Source: CALINF01 sp039990395 (lineage in GTDB: Bacteria > Pseudomonadota > Gammaproteobacteria > Pseudomonadales > Halieaceae). From it: 28,661 nucleotides of DNA. Every line of letters starts with the position of its first letter. Positions within the stretch are counted from its first letter, which is position 1. Below the pieces are notes generated by a model. The model was given only the letters and a program-made list of their open reading frames with translations, did no database searches and was not told where the DNA came from. Location: assembly GCA_039990395.1 (NCBI GenBank), contig JBDXFZ010000099.1:1-28661 (forward strand). The letters are read 5' to 3'. A program made the position numbers and the translations under genes. Below, in pieces: positions 7,710-15,741 of the stretch.

Positions 7710-9431
7710 GTGCGCACTCTGCTAGCCCGCTATCGTCACTCGTTAACAAACTACGACTCTGCTCTGGCATACGCCGTGCTGGGTATCGTCGGCGGTGTGG
7801 CGTCAGGTCTGCTCGTTCTGGCATTTGAGCTGGCAATAGGCCAGCTGGGCGGCCTGTGGGGCATCGCCGGCGGAGAGGACTTCGAGTCGTTGCCCAGGTG
7901 GTTACAGTTCGGTCTGCCCGCCGCAGGCGCGCTGCTGCTTGGCCTTGCGTTCTCTTTGCTGAAGCCAGAAGACCGAGAAACCGGAATCGTTCACGTATTA
8001 AGCCGAATGCATTCGCACTACGGGGCACTGCCACTGCGAAACATGCTGGTGCAATTCTTCGGCGGCGCTTTTGCCCTGGCAACCGGGCAGTCCGGCGGCC
8101 GTGAGGGACCCGGCGTACATCTCGGCGGAGCCGTAAATAGCCTGCTCGGTCAACGACTGGGATTGCCCAACAACAGCCTCAGGGTACTCATCGCCTGCGG
8201 TACAGCCGGTGGAATCGCCGCAGCATTCAACACACCGCTGGCGGGCGTCATTTTTGCGATGGAGGTGATCGTCGCCGAATACACTGTTGCCGGGTTTGTA
8301 CCGGTGATGCTCTCAGCTGTCTCGGCATCTGCAATCAGTCGAAATCTGGGTGGCGGCGCAGCCCTGCTGGCTATTCCCGAAATACATCTCACCTCACTGT
8401 GGGAAATTCCCTATATCATTTTGCTGGGCGTCAGCTGTGGCGTGGCGGTTGCGCTGTTTATCAGGTTGAGCAAAGCATCTGCCCGATTGTCTCACTGGCC
8501 TGTGGCACTGCGCTTTCTGCTGGCCGGCGTGTTCACTGGCGCAATCGCATTGATGGTGCCGGAGGTTCTGGGGATGGGCTACGATACGCTCAACAGAATT
8601 CTGCAAAGCGAGCTTACACTCGCACTGCTACTGGCCATTGCCGCTGCCAAGCTTGCCGCGACCAGCTTCAGTAGTGGCATGGGGATGCCCATTGGCGTGA
8701 TCGGGCCCAGCCTTTTGATTGGCGCCTGCCTGGGTGGCGCTCTGGGCCAGGTGGGGTCCATCTTTTTTCCCCAGTTCGCATCCGAGCCGACGCTATATAT
8801 TGTGATTGGTATGGCAGCCGCGATGGGCGCCGTGCTGAACGCCCCTCTGGCGGCAATATTAGCGGTGCTCGAGCTGACACAGACAATCTCAGTAGCTATG
8901 CCGGCGCTTCTGGCAATTGTGGCCGCGAACCTGACAAATACCGGGGTATTCCGTCAGCGCAGCGCGCACCAAACCGTACTTAGACAGTTGCAGCGAGCGG
9001 TACCGCAAGACCCACTGAATCAAATGCTGCACCGAACGGACGTGACATCTCACATGGACCCGAATGTGGTACGAATATCCGCGTTGCTCGATTCCTCAGC
9101 TGCAAAATCCATCATAGATGGCAATCCGATCTGGTGCGTGCTGACACGAGAGACTCAAGACCTGTATCTGGTTAGCGGTGCTGAATTGGTGGACTGGCTG
9201 GAAGCGCGTCCTGAAGACGAGGAACAGGCCGATATCACTGAAGCGCCTATCCGGCGCTGGACCATTGCACCCGTGCCTGAGCAGGCGACCCTGAGGCAGG
9301 CCATGGACACCATTCGAGCAGAGACTGTCGAGGCGGTGTCTGTTTACGGTCGCGCAGCGGGCGGCAATCGCGTCTTGCGCGGCATAGTGACTCGCGAGAG
9401 TATAGAGAAATTCTCGTTGTCACGACTGTAA
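7710..9431 (+). CDS. CLC-family chloride channel/transporter with C-terminal regulatory domain
   Basis: This integral membrane protein of 573 residues moves chloride across the inner membrane, by H+ exchange or as a channel. The CLC core covers about 18-415. The gating glutamate is intact in GREGP (E132), and the third signature reads GVIGP instead of GIFAP. The first signature, GSGIP in E. coli, reads ETGIV here (90-94). By hand alignment the inner proton glutamate (E203 of E. coli ClcA) is V186, and the central Tyr445 position looks like His. The C-terminal 150 residues are soluble and CBS-like. The start is a GTG; the overlapping ATG two bases earlier stops after five codons. hemJ follows after 36 bases. 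Confidence 0.93.
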   Translation: MRTLLARYRHSLTNYDSALAYAVLGIVGGVASGLLVLAFELAIGQLGGLWGIAGGEDFESLPRWLQFGLPAAGALLLGLAFSLLKPEDRETGIVHVLSRMHSHYGALPLRNMLVQFFGGAFALATGQSGGREGPGVHLGGAVNSLLGQRLGLPNNSLRVLIACGTAGGIAAAFNTPLAGVIFAMEVIVAEYTVAGFVPVMLSAVSASAISRNLGGGAALLAIPEIHLTSLWEIPYIILLGVSCGVAVALFIRLSKASARLSHWPVALRFLLAGVFTGAIALMVPEVLGMGYDTLNRILQSELTLALLLAIAAAKLAATSFSSGMGMPIGVIGPSLLIGACLGGALGQVGSIFFPQFASEPTLYIVIGMAAAMGAVLNAPLAAILAVLELTQTISVAMPALLAIVAANLTNTGVFRQRSAHQTVLRQLQRAVPQDPLNQMLHRTDVTSHMDPNVVRISALLDSSAAKSIIDGNPIWCVLTRETQDLYLVSGAELVDWLEARPEDEEQADITEAPIRRWTIAPVPEQATLRQAMDTIRAETVEAVSVYGRAAGGNRVLRGIVTRESIEKFSLSRL

Positions 9432-9467
9432 CGCGATTGCGCACAACGTCACTCACAGGATTCTGAC

Positions 9468-9887
9468 ATGCTCTGGCTGAAGGCCTTTCACCTCATCTTC
9501 GTTGTTTGCTGGTTTGCCGGCATCTTTTACCTGCCACGCATCTTCGTTTACTACGCGGCCAGTGAGCATCGTGAAACCAAAGAACAGCTGGCGATCATGG
9601 CACGCAAACTGTACCGGTTCGTCACGCCTTTCATGATTCTTGCCATCGGTTTTGGGCTGGCATTGGTCGCCACCAACGTTGAGTATTACTTACAGGCCAA
9701 ATGGTTGTGGCTCAAACTTGCCGGTGTAGCTTTCCTTGTGGTTTACCATTTTCAGTGCGGGCGCTACGTCTCGGCAATCAACCAGCACACCGATAGCCAC
9801 ACCCATGTGTTCTACCGCTTTTTCAATGAAGTACCGGTGATCTTTCTATTCGCGATCGTTTTGCTGGCAGTTCTAAAGCCCTTTTAG
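9468..9887 (+). CDS. hemJ: protoporphyrinogen IX oxidase HemJ
   Basis: This is a membrane enzyme that oxidises protoporphyrinogen IX to protoporphyrin IX, the penultimate step of haem synthesis in many proteobacteria lacking HemG/HemY. The 139 residues contain four hydrophobic segments. The N-terminal LWLKAFHLIFVVCWFAGIFY block carries the conserved His8, and LPRIFVYYA and AKWLWLKL are typical of the family. Its position upstream of hemL and hemB supports the call. A 9-bp hairpin follows about 10 bases after the stop. Confidence 0.93.
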   Translation: MLWLKAFHLIFVVCWFAGIFYLPRIFVYYAASEHRETKEQLAIMARKLYRFVTPFMILAIGFGLALVATNVEYYLQAKWLWLKLAGVAFLVVYHFQCGRYVSAINQHTDSHTHVFYRFFNEVPVIFLFAIVLLAVLKPF

Positions 9888-9895
9888 CAGGCTCC

Positions 9896-9922
9896 GCGCA
9901 CTATGCGCACTCGATAGTGCGC
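9896..9922 (+). terminator. hairpin after hemJ, possible terminator
   Basis: GCGCACTAT (9896-9904) pairs perfectly with ATAGTGCGC (9914-9922) over a 9-base loop, directly after hemJ. Only a weak T-rich stretch (TCTTATT) follows, so termination may be partial. The rest of the 143-base gap before hemL shows no gene. Confidence 0.5.
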
Positions 9923-10030
9923 TCTTATTGCCATGGAGCACAGCTGGACTGAAACAGGTCATGACTGGCATTTAGACGCGACAGCCGCAATAATCCCTCC
10001 CCCGCCACAACGCCAAGATGACACGACACC

Positions 10031-11311
10031 ATGACCACTTCTCAGCAGCTTTTTGACCGCGCGCAACAACACATTCCCGGCGGCGTGAATTCGCCCGTTC
10101 GAGCCTTCAAGGCCGTGGGCGGCACGCCAGTATTTATCGATCGCAGCGAAGGACCATATGTCTTCGATTGTGAGGGTAAACGCTACATAGACTATGTGTT
10201 GTCATGGGGACCTATGATCATGGGTCACAATCACCCTCATGTGCGCGAGGCAGTCGTGAGGCAAAGCGAGAAAGGTCTCAGCTTTGGTGCACCCACTGAA
10301 CTCGAGATACAGCTGGCCGACAAGCTGTGTGAAATAATGCCGGGCATGGATCTGGTGCGCATGGTGAACTCCGGAACCGAGGCAACAATGAGCGCTATCC
10401 GGCTAGCACGCGGTGCTACAGGGCGCGATACCATCGTGAAGTTTGAAGGCTGCTACCACGGTCACTCCGACTCGCTGTTAGTAAAGGCTGGCTCAGGCGC
10501 GCTCACGCTGGGCGTCCCCAGCTCACCGGGTGTGCCGGTTTCGCTGGCCGATCACACCATGACGCTCACCTACAACGATCCCGAGGGCGTGCGAGAAGCT
10601 TTTGCCCAACATGGCGAGCATATCGCCTGCGTAATCGTTGAGCCGGTGGCCGGGAATATGAACTGCATACCGCCGCAACCGGGTTTTCTCGAGACGCTTC
10701 GCGAAGTCTGCACCCAAAGTGGCGCACTGCTCATTCTGGACGAGGTGATGACTGGCTTCCGCTTCGGCCTGCAAGGCGCACAGGGCTACTACGGCATTGA
10801 TGCCGACATTACTACACTGGGTAAAATTCTTGGCGGTGGCATGCCCGTGGGTGCTTTCGGTGGCAAACGCGACATTATGGAACAAATCGCTCCCACCGGG
10901 CCCGTCTATCAGGCGGGCACCTTGTCTGGCAATCCGATTGCGATGACCGCAGGCCTTGCCGCAATAGACATTATTTCTGCTCCCGGTTTCTATGAGCCCT
11001 TATTTGAACGCACGGCGCAATTGTGTGCGGGCATGGAGCTCGCTGCGGCGAAAGCCGGCGTGCCTTTTACCACCAACCACGCTGGCACAATGTTTGGCGG
11101 GTTTTTTACCGAGGCTGATACCGTTAGTAATTATGCTCAGGTAATGGCCTGCAACAACGAAGCGTTCAACCAATTTTTTCACCACATGTTGGATTCGGGC
11201 GTTTATCTGGCACCCGCCTCCTACGAGGCAGGCTTCATGTCAGCCGCTCATACAGACGCCGACATAGAGGAAACCGTGGTAGCATCGGCGGCAGCGTTCG
11301 CGAGCCTGTAG
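10031..11311 (+). CDS. hemL: glutamate-1-semialdehyde 2,1-aminomutase
   Basis: This PLP enzyme makes 5-aminolevulinate from glutamate-1-semialdehyde in the C5 haem pathway. At 426 residues it has the standard length. The PLP-binding lysine is K265 in TLGKILGGGMPVGAFGG, the same number as in E. coli. FIDRSEGPYVFDCEGKRYIDY, MVNSGTEATMSAIRLARG and the Asp of LILDEVMTGFR are all conserved. The product feeds hemB directly downstream (56-base gap). No strong ribosome site precedes the ATG. Confidence 0.97.
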   Translation: MTTSQQLFDRAQQHIPGGVNSPVRAFKAVGGTPVFIDRSEGPYVFDCEGKRYIDYVLSWGPMIMGHNHPHVREAVVRQSEKGLSFGAPTELEIQLADKLCEIMPGMDLVRMVNSGTEATMSAIRLARGATGRDTIVKFEGCYHGHSDSLLVKAGSGALTLGVPSSPGVPVSLADHTMTLTYNDPEGVREAFAQHGEHIACVIVEPVAGNMNCIPPQPGFLETLREVCTQSGALLILDEVMTGFRFGLQGAQGYYGIDADITTLGKILGGGMPVGAFGGKRDIMEQIAPTGPVYQAGTLSGNPIAMTAGLAAIDIISAPGFYEPLFERTAQLCAGMELAAAKAGVPFTTNHAGTMFGGFFTEADTVSNYAQVMACNNEAFNQFFHHMLDSGVYLAPASYEAGFMSAAHTDADIEETVVASAAAFASL

Positions 11312-11367
11312 CGTACGAGCATGAGTCGCGCACCCCGGCCTTCTAAATAATTCAGGAGCAAAAGACC

Positions 11368-12375
11368 ATGACTTTCAGCAGCCAGCGTGGCGCTTTTCCC
11401 CAGACGCGAATGCGCCGCCTACGGGCAAACGCATTCTCACGGCAACTGGTTAGAGAAAGCCAACTGTCTCCCGCCGATCTGATTTTTCCAGTGTTTGTTC
11501 TTGAGGGCGATAACCAGAGAGAAGCGATACCCTCCATGCCCGGTATCGAGCGCCTCAGTATCGACCTCTTGATCAACCAGGCACGCGAACTGCATAGCCT
11601 GGGCGTGCCGGCAGTTGCACTGTTTCCTGTTGTTGGTGAACAGCGCAAAACCTTACTCGCTGAAGAAGCGTTCAATCCCGAGGGTCTGGTGCAACGCGCA
11701 GTGCAATCATTGAAAGATGCGCTGCCTGAATTGGGTGTAATCACAGATGTTGCGCTGGACCCATTTACCACGCACGGCCAGGACGGCATTATCGATGAGT
11801 CTGGCTATGTAATGAACGACGTAACCACCGACGTATTGGTAAAGCAGGCGTTATCGCATGCTGCAGCAGGAGCCGATGTCGTGGCCCCGTCAGATATGAT
11901 GGATGGCCGCATTGGCGCAATTCGCACACAACTAGAAGAAGACAGTTTTCACAATACGCTGATTATGGCGTACTCAGCTAAATATGCGTCGAGTTACTAC
12001 GGCCCATTCCGCGACGCAGTGGGCTCTTCTGGCAACATAAAGGGCGGCAACAAGTTCAGCTACCAGATGGATCCAGGCAACAGCGACGAGGCCCTGCACG
12101 AGTGCGCGCTCGATCTGCAGGAAGGGGCCGATATGATCATGGTTAAACCGGGTATGCCGTATCTGGATATCGTTCGCCGAGTTAAAGATGAATTGCGTGC
12201 ACCAACCTTTGCCTATCAGGTCAGCGGAGAGTATGCGATGCATCAGGCTGCGTTCGCCCAGGGCTGGCTCGACCGCGACGCGGTGATGATGGAGTCACTG
12301 CTTGCGTTCAAGCGCGCGGGCTGCGACGGCATATTGACCTACTTCGCCCTGGACGCCGCGCGCGCACTTCAGTAG
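11368..12375 (+). CDS. hemB: delta-aminolevulinic acid dehydratase (porphobilinogen synthase), Mg type
   Basis: The enzyme condenses two 5-aminolevulinate molecules to porphobilinogen. The two active-site lysines are K205 (in AYSAKYASSYYGPFRDA) and K260 (in MVKPGMPYLD), numbered exactly as in the P. aeruginosa enzyme. The three zinc cysteines of the E. coli type are replaced: the site reads DVALDPFTTHGQDG (A129, D131, D139), the magnesium/potassium-dependent version known from Pseudomonas. A good CAGGAG ribosome site precedes the ATG at 11368. The next gene begins 6 bases after its stop. Confidence 0.97.
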   Translation: MTFSSQRGAFPQTRMRRLRANAFSRQLVRESQLSPADLIFPVFVLEGDNQREAIPSMPGIERLSIDLLINQARELHSLGVPAVALFPVVGEQRKTLLAEEAFNPEGLVQRAVQSLKDALPELGVITDVALDPFTTHGQDGIIDESGYVMNDVTTDVLVKQALSHAAAGADVVAPSDMMDGRIGAIRTQLEEDSFHNTLIMAYSAKYASSYYGPFRDAVGSSGNIKGGNKFSYQMDPGNSDEALHECALDLQEGADMIMVKPGMPYLDIVRRVKDELRAPTFAYQVSGEYAMHQAAFAQGWLDRDAVMMESLLAFKRAGCDGILTYFALDAARALQ

Positions 12376-12381
12376 CTCACT

Positions 12382-13044
12382 ATGCAGTGGCAAATCTCAC
12401 TCGTTGGAGTCATTCTCGCGCTGGCGTCAACAAGCGTATTCGCCGAGTGCGAGTGCCTGTGGAAAGGCTCGTTCTCAGAGGTACACCCAGAAACAGACCT
12501 TGTTATCAGTGGCACAGTCACAAGCAGCAAAGGGAATTCAATCGACGTTTCTGTCGAGCGCTCGCTGCGCGACGATGAACCGATACCCCAAGTACGAGTG
12601 TGGTTGAAGACCGGCAGCTACTGTCGCCCCGAACCAGAGCTGTTTCCGGTGGGTTCGCAGTGGGTGATGGCATTGCATGAGATCACGGAAGAGGTTCCCG
12701 GTGGGTTTGACCCCACCACACCCAATATCAGCTACGGCAGGATTGGGGATTACCAGCTTTCTAGCTGCGGCGGTTATTGGCTGTCTCAATCGGGCAATGT
12801 CGTCACCGGCAACCTGATCAATGCGCCGCGCTGGGTGCACGACCCCAAGATGACGCCCGTACTGGTAGACGTTGTCGCCCAGCATGTAACAGGGGCTATT
12901 GGCGATGAGTCGCTGCTTCAGGCCAGCAAAGAAGACCCGGCACTGCGGGAGCTCATGTTAGACACTCGCGCGTTCCTGCGCGGCAACACCACAATAGAGC
13001 CAGAGGAAACGCAGCTGCAACGCTCTTCAGAACCCGAGCGCTAG
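12382..13044 (+). CDS. secreted four-cysteine protein, NTR/TIMP-like
   Basis: This 220-residue protein has a clear Sec signal peptide (about 1-21, ending SVFA). The mature protein begins E-C-E-C, and its only four cysteines are C23, C25, C81 and C129. The N-terminal CxC at the mature end, the ADLVISGTV-like strand, the RVWLKTGSYC strand and the FPVGSQW turn resemble the OB-fold of NTR/TIMP-type domains, in which two disulfides anchor the N-terminus. That is pattern recognition, not a search result. The tail after 190 is probably disordered. It starts 6 bases after hemB, so it shares that transcript, but no haem role is evident. Its stop overlaps the NUDIX gene stop in a CTAG. Confidence 0.8.
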   Translation: MQWQISLVGVILALASTSVFAECECLWKGSFSEVHPETDLVISGTVTSSKGNSIDVSVERSLRDDEPIPQVRVWLKTGSYCRPEPELFPVGSQWVMALHEITEEVPGGFDPTTPNISYGRIGDYQLSSCGGYWLSQSGNVVTGNLINAPRWVHDPKMTPVLVDVVAQHVTGAIGDESLLQASKEDPALRELMLDTRAFLRGNTTIEPEETQLQRSSEPER

Positions 13045-13661
13045 CGTCGACGCCAGTTTTTACGTCCGGGGTTCTTGCCCTCCACCAGATCCATTAGCTC
13101 ATCCAACATCATCAACGACAAACCCCAGATACGCCGCCCCTCGAACATATAGCAAGGCAGTGGCAACTTTACTCCCCCGCGCTCCCACACCATCGTCGAG
13201 CGATTATCGGTGTCGAGCAAAAACTCCAGCGGAATCCAGACGACCTCGGCAACTTCATAGTTGGGCGTAAACTCCACCTCACGTTCAAGTCGAAAAACAA
13301 ACGGGGCAACAGCCATGCCCAGAGCGAGTTTGTCGGGGCGCGCATTAATCTCAGACAAGCGGCCGATACACCGATCGGAATCCACCAATGTCAGCCCCAC
13401 TTCTTCCTCTGTTTCACGCACTGCCGTGGCAAAGCCATGCGCGTCTGTTCTGTCCATGCGGCCACCTGGAAACGCCATGTGCCCAGACCACGGATCACCC
13501 TTTCGATCCGCGCGTTTGATCATCAGTACGTTCAGTTCGCCTTCTCGTATCTGCAGGATAAGTGCAACGGCCGAACGCTTCATAAAGCGACGCAGTCGCG
13601 GTCTTGCAGGCGTATGATCCGCCAACTTGTCTTCAATCAATTGCAATAGGGGAACGGACAC
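13041..13661 (-). CDS. NUDIX hydrolase, CoA pyrophosphatase (NudL)-like
   Basis: This is a predicted nucleotide-diphosphate hydrolase of about 206 residues. The NUDIX box reads GGRMDRTDAHGFATAVRETEEEVGL, with the REtEEE catalytic core intact and Asp in place of the first Glu, as is common in the NudL branch. The upstream KRADRKGDPWSGHMAFPGG matches the CoAse-type lead-in. The start is uncertain: I choose the GTG at 13661 because GGAAG lies just before it, but an ATG at 13691 would add ten residues. It is divergent from the DUF3604 gene and convergent with the four-cysteine gene. Confidence 0.85.
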   Translation of the reverse strand: MSVPLLQLIEDKLADHTPARPRLRRFMKRSAVALILQIREGELNVLMIKRADRKGDPWSGHMAFPGGRMDRTDAHGFATAVRETEEEVGLTLVDSDRCIGRLSEINARPDKLALGMAVAPFVFRLEREVEFTPNYEVAEVVWIPLEFLLDTDNRSTMVWERGGVKLPLPCYMFEGRRIWGLSLMMLDELMDLVEGKNPGRKNWRRR

Positions 13662-13785
13662 AGGGCTTCCAGTGAAATGCAGACACGGCATTAAGCCAGC
13701 GCATCGACGCGCTGACAAGCCGCTCCGTCGAGGCTACACTGAAGCGATCATTAGAACTCTCACAAGCCACCCTTGGAGAACGACC

Positions 13786-15741
13786 ATGCAACTATTCCCA
13801 CGAACTGCGTTAGCTATCGCCGTACTCGCTACTGTGTCAGCCTGCAATCAGGGCGCCACCGACGCCGATAAAGTCACTGAATCAATACCAGATCCGGTAT
13901 CGGTAGCTACTCCCGCACCTCCAGCCGAGCAAACAAATACGCAGCAGTATCCCAACACGGTCTTATGGGGCGATACCCACCTGCATACATCGTACTCAAT
14001 GGATGCGGGCTTATTCGGCAACCGCCTGCCACCAGAGGATGCCTACCGTTTTGCCAGGGGCGAGGCCGTCACGAGCTCCACTGGCGTAAAAGCACAACTC
14101 ACCACGCCTCTTGATTTTCTCGTGGTATCTGACCACTCCGACAATCTTGGCTTTTTCCCCAAGCTGGCCGCTGGGGATCCTGCATTTTTAGCGGATGAAA
14201 CGGGCAAGCGTTGGTACGACATGGTGCAAGCTGGTGGACAAGAAGCCGTGAAAGCTGCACTTGAGCTAGTGGATATGATCTCGCGCGGCACATTCCCGGA
14301 AGCATTGTCGATTCGTCCTGGTATGCCTAGCTTCGAATCGGCTTGGCAAGCGATTACCAGCGCGGCTGAAAACGCGAATGATCCGGGTGAATTCACAGCG
14401 ATGATCGGCTACGAATGGACCTCGCTGATACCACCGGGCGCGAACATGCACCGGGTGGTGATCTATCGCGATGGTGCCGACAAGGCCAATCAGATCATGC
14501 CTTATACCACCGAGTTGCCCGAAGGCAGCCCAAATCCGCGAGACCTTTGGAAGTGGCTAGGAAACTACGAACAAACAACCAACGGCCAGGTACTGGCCAT
14601 CGCACACAACGGCAATCTGAGCAACGGCATCATGTTTCCGCTGATTGAAAGCTACGACGGGGGTAAGGTTGATACGGCCTATGCGACCACTCGAATGCGC
14701 TGGGAACCTTTGTATGAAATCACGCAGATCAAGGGCGATGGCGAGGCACATCCATTTTTATCTCCTAATGATGAGTTTGCAGATTTCGGCCAGTGGGACA
14801 GAGCCAATCTCAATGCCAGCGAGCTGAAGACTCAGGACATGCTGCAATATGAGTATGCACGCGAGGCATTAAAAATGGGCTTGGAGATTGAACAGCGTGA
14901 AGGCATTAACCCTTACAAGTTTGGCGTGATTGGCTCCACCGACTCCCACACGTCTCTAGCCACTGCTGACAGCGACGAATTTCTCGGTAAGCACACAGGC
15001 ACAGAGCCTGGACCCAAACGCCTGGAGCACGCTATGGCGGAAATCAACCAGATTCGAATCGAGGGCTGGGAACAGCTTGCCTCGGGCTACGCCGGGGTGT
15101 GGGCAACCGAGAATACGCGGCAATCGATCTTCGATGCGATGATGCGTAAAGAGGTTTACGCCACAACCGGACCGCGCATGATTCTCAGGTTTTACGGCGG
15201 CTGGGATTTCACCAATGCGGACGTGATGGCTGAAGACATGGCAGCTCGAGGGTACGCACGGGGTGTACCCATGGGCGGAGACCTAAGCACCAACCAAGAT
15301 GGCGATGCACCCACATTTATGGTGTCGGCATTGCGCGACCCCAATGGGGGCAACCTCGATCGCGTGCAAATAGTAAAGGGCTGGCTGGATGACGAGGGCG
15401 CGCGCCAGGAAACGGTCTACGATGTGGTCTGGGGCGATGCAGATACGCGCCAACCTGGCAGCGATGGCAAACTGCCTCCAGTGGGCAACACTGTTAACGT
15501 AGCCGCCGCCAGCTTCGAAAACACGATTGGTGCGGAATCTCTGTCTGCTGCCTGGACCGACCCGGACTTCGAATCAGGTCAGTCTGCTTTTTACTACGTT
15601 AGAGTACTGGAGATTCCAACACCGCGCTGGACAGCTCACGATATCAAGGACTATGGCGCCGAGATGCCCGAAGGTATGGGCGATGATCAACTCGTGAATC
15701 AGCAGCGCGCGTATAGCTCGCCCATCTGGTACACACCCTGA
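13786..15741 (+). CDS. DUF3604 (PHP-like) lipoprotein
   Basis: This protein of 651 residues starts at the ATG at 13786, which has a GGAGAA ribosome site; the open frame extends further upstream but without support. The first 20 residues form a lipoprotein signal ending VSAC, with Cys20 as the lipidation site. The domain opens with GDTHLHTSYSMDAG (H65, H67), then VVSDHSDNLGFFP and later GSTDSHTSLA: His/Asp clusters like those of PHP-superfamily metal-dependent hydrolases. Family members are large exported enzymes of unsettled substrate. A periplasmic or outer-membrane hydrolase is likely; the substrate cannot be told from sequence. Confidence 0.9.
   Translation: MQLFPRTALAIAVLATVSACNQGATDADKVTESIPDPVSVATPAPPAEQTNTQQYPNTVLWGDTHLHTSYSMDAGLFGNRLPPEDAYRFARGEAVTSSTGVKAQLTTPLDFLVVSDHSDNLGFFPKLAAGDPAFLADETGKRWYDMVQAGGQEAVKAALELVDMISRGTFPEALSIRPGMPSFESAWQAITSAAENANDPGEFTAMIGYEWTSLIPPGANMHRVVIYRDGADKANQIMPYTTELPEGSPNPRDLWKWLGNYEQTTNGQVLAIAHNGNLSNGIMFPLIESYDGGKVDTAYATTRMRWEPLYEITQIKGDGEAHPFLSPNDEFADFGQWDRANLNASELKTQDMLQYEYAREALKMGLEIEQREGINPYKFGVIGSTDSHTSLATADSDEFLGKHTGTEPGPKRLEHAMAEINQIRIEGWEQLASGYAGVWATENTRQSIFDAMMRKEVYATTGPRMILRFYGGWDFTNADVMAEDMAARGYARGVPMGGDLSTNQDGDAPTFMVSALRDPNGGNLDRVQIVKGWLDDEGARQETVYDVVWGDADTRQPGSDGKLPPVGNTVNVAAASFENTIGAESLSAAWTDPDFESGQSAFYYVRVLEIPTPRWTAHDIKDYGAEMPEGMGDDQLVNQQRAYSSPIWYTP

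Noticed and set aside
13627..13785. Upstream extension of the DUF3604 frame
   Set aside because: It overlaps the NUDIX gene start. The ATG at 13786 has a ribosome site and begins a proper lipoprotein signal.
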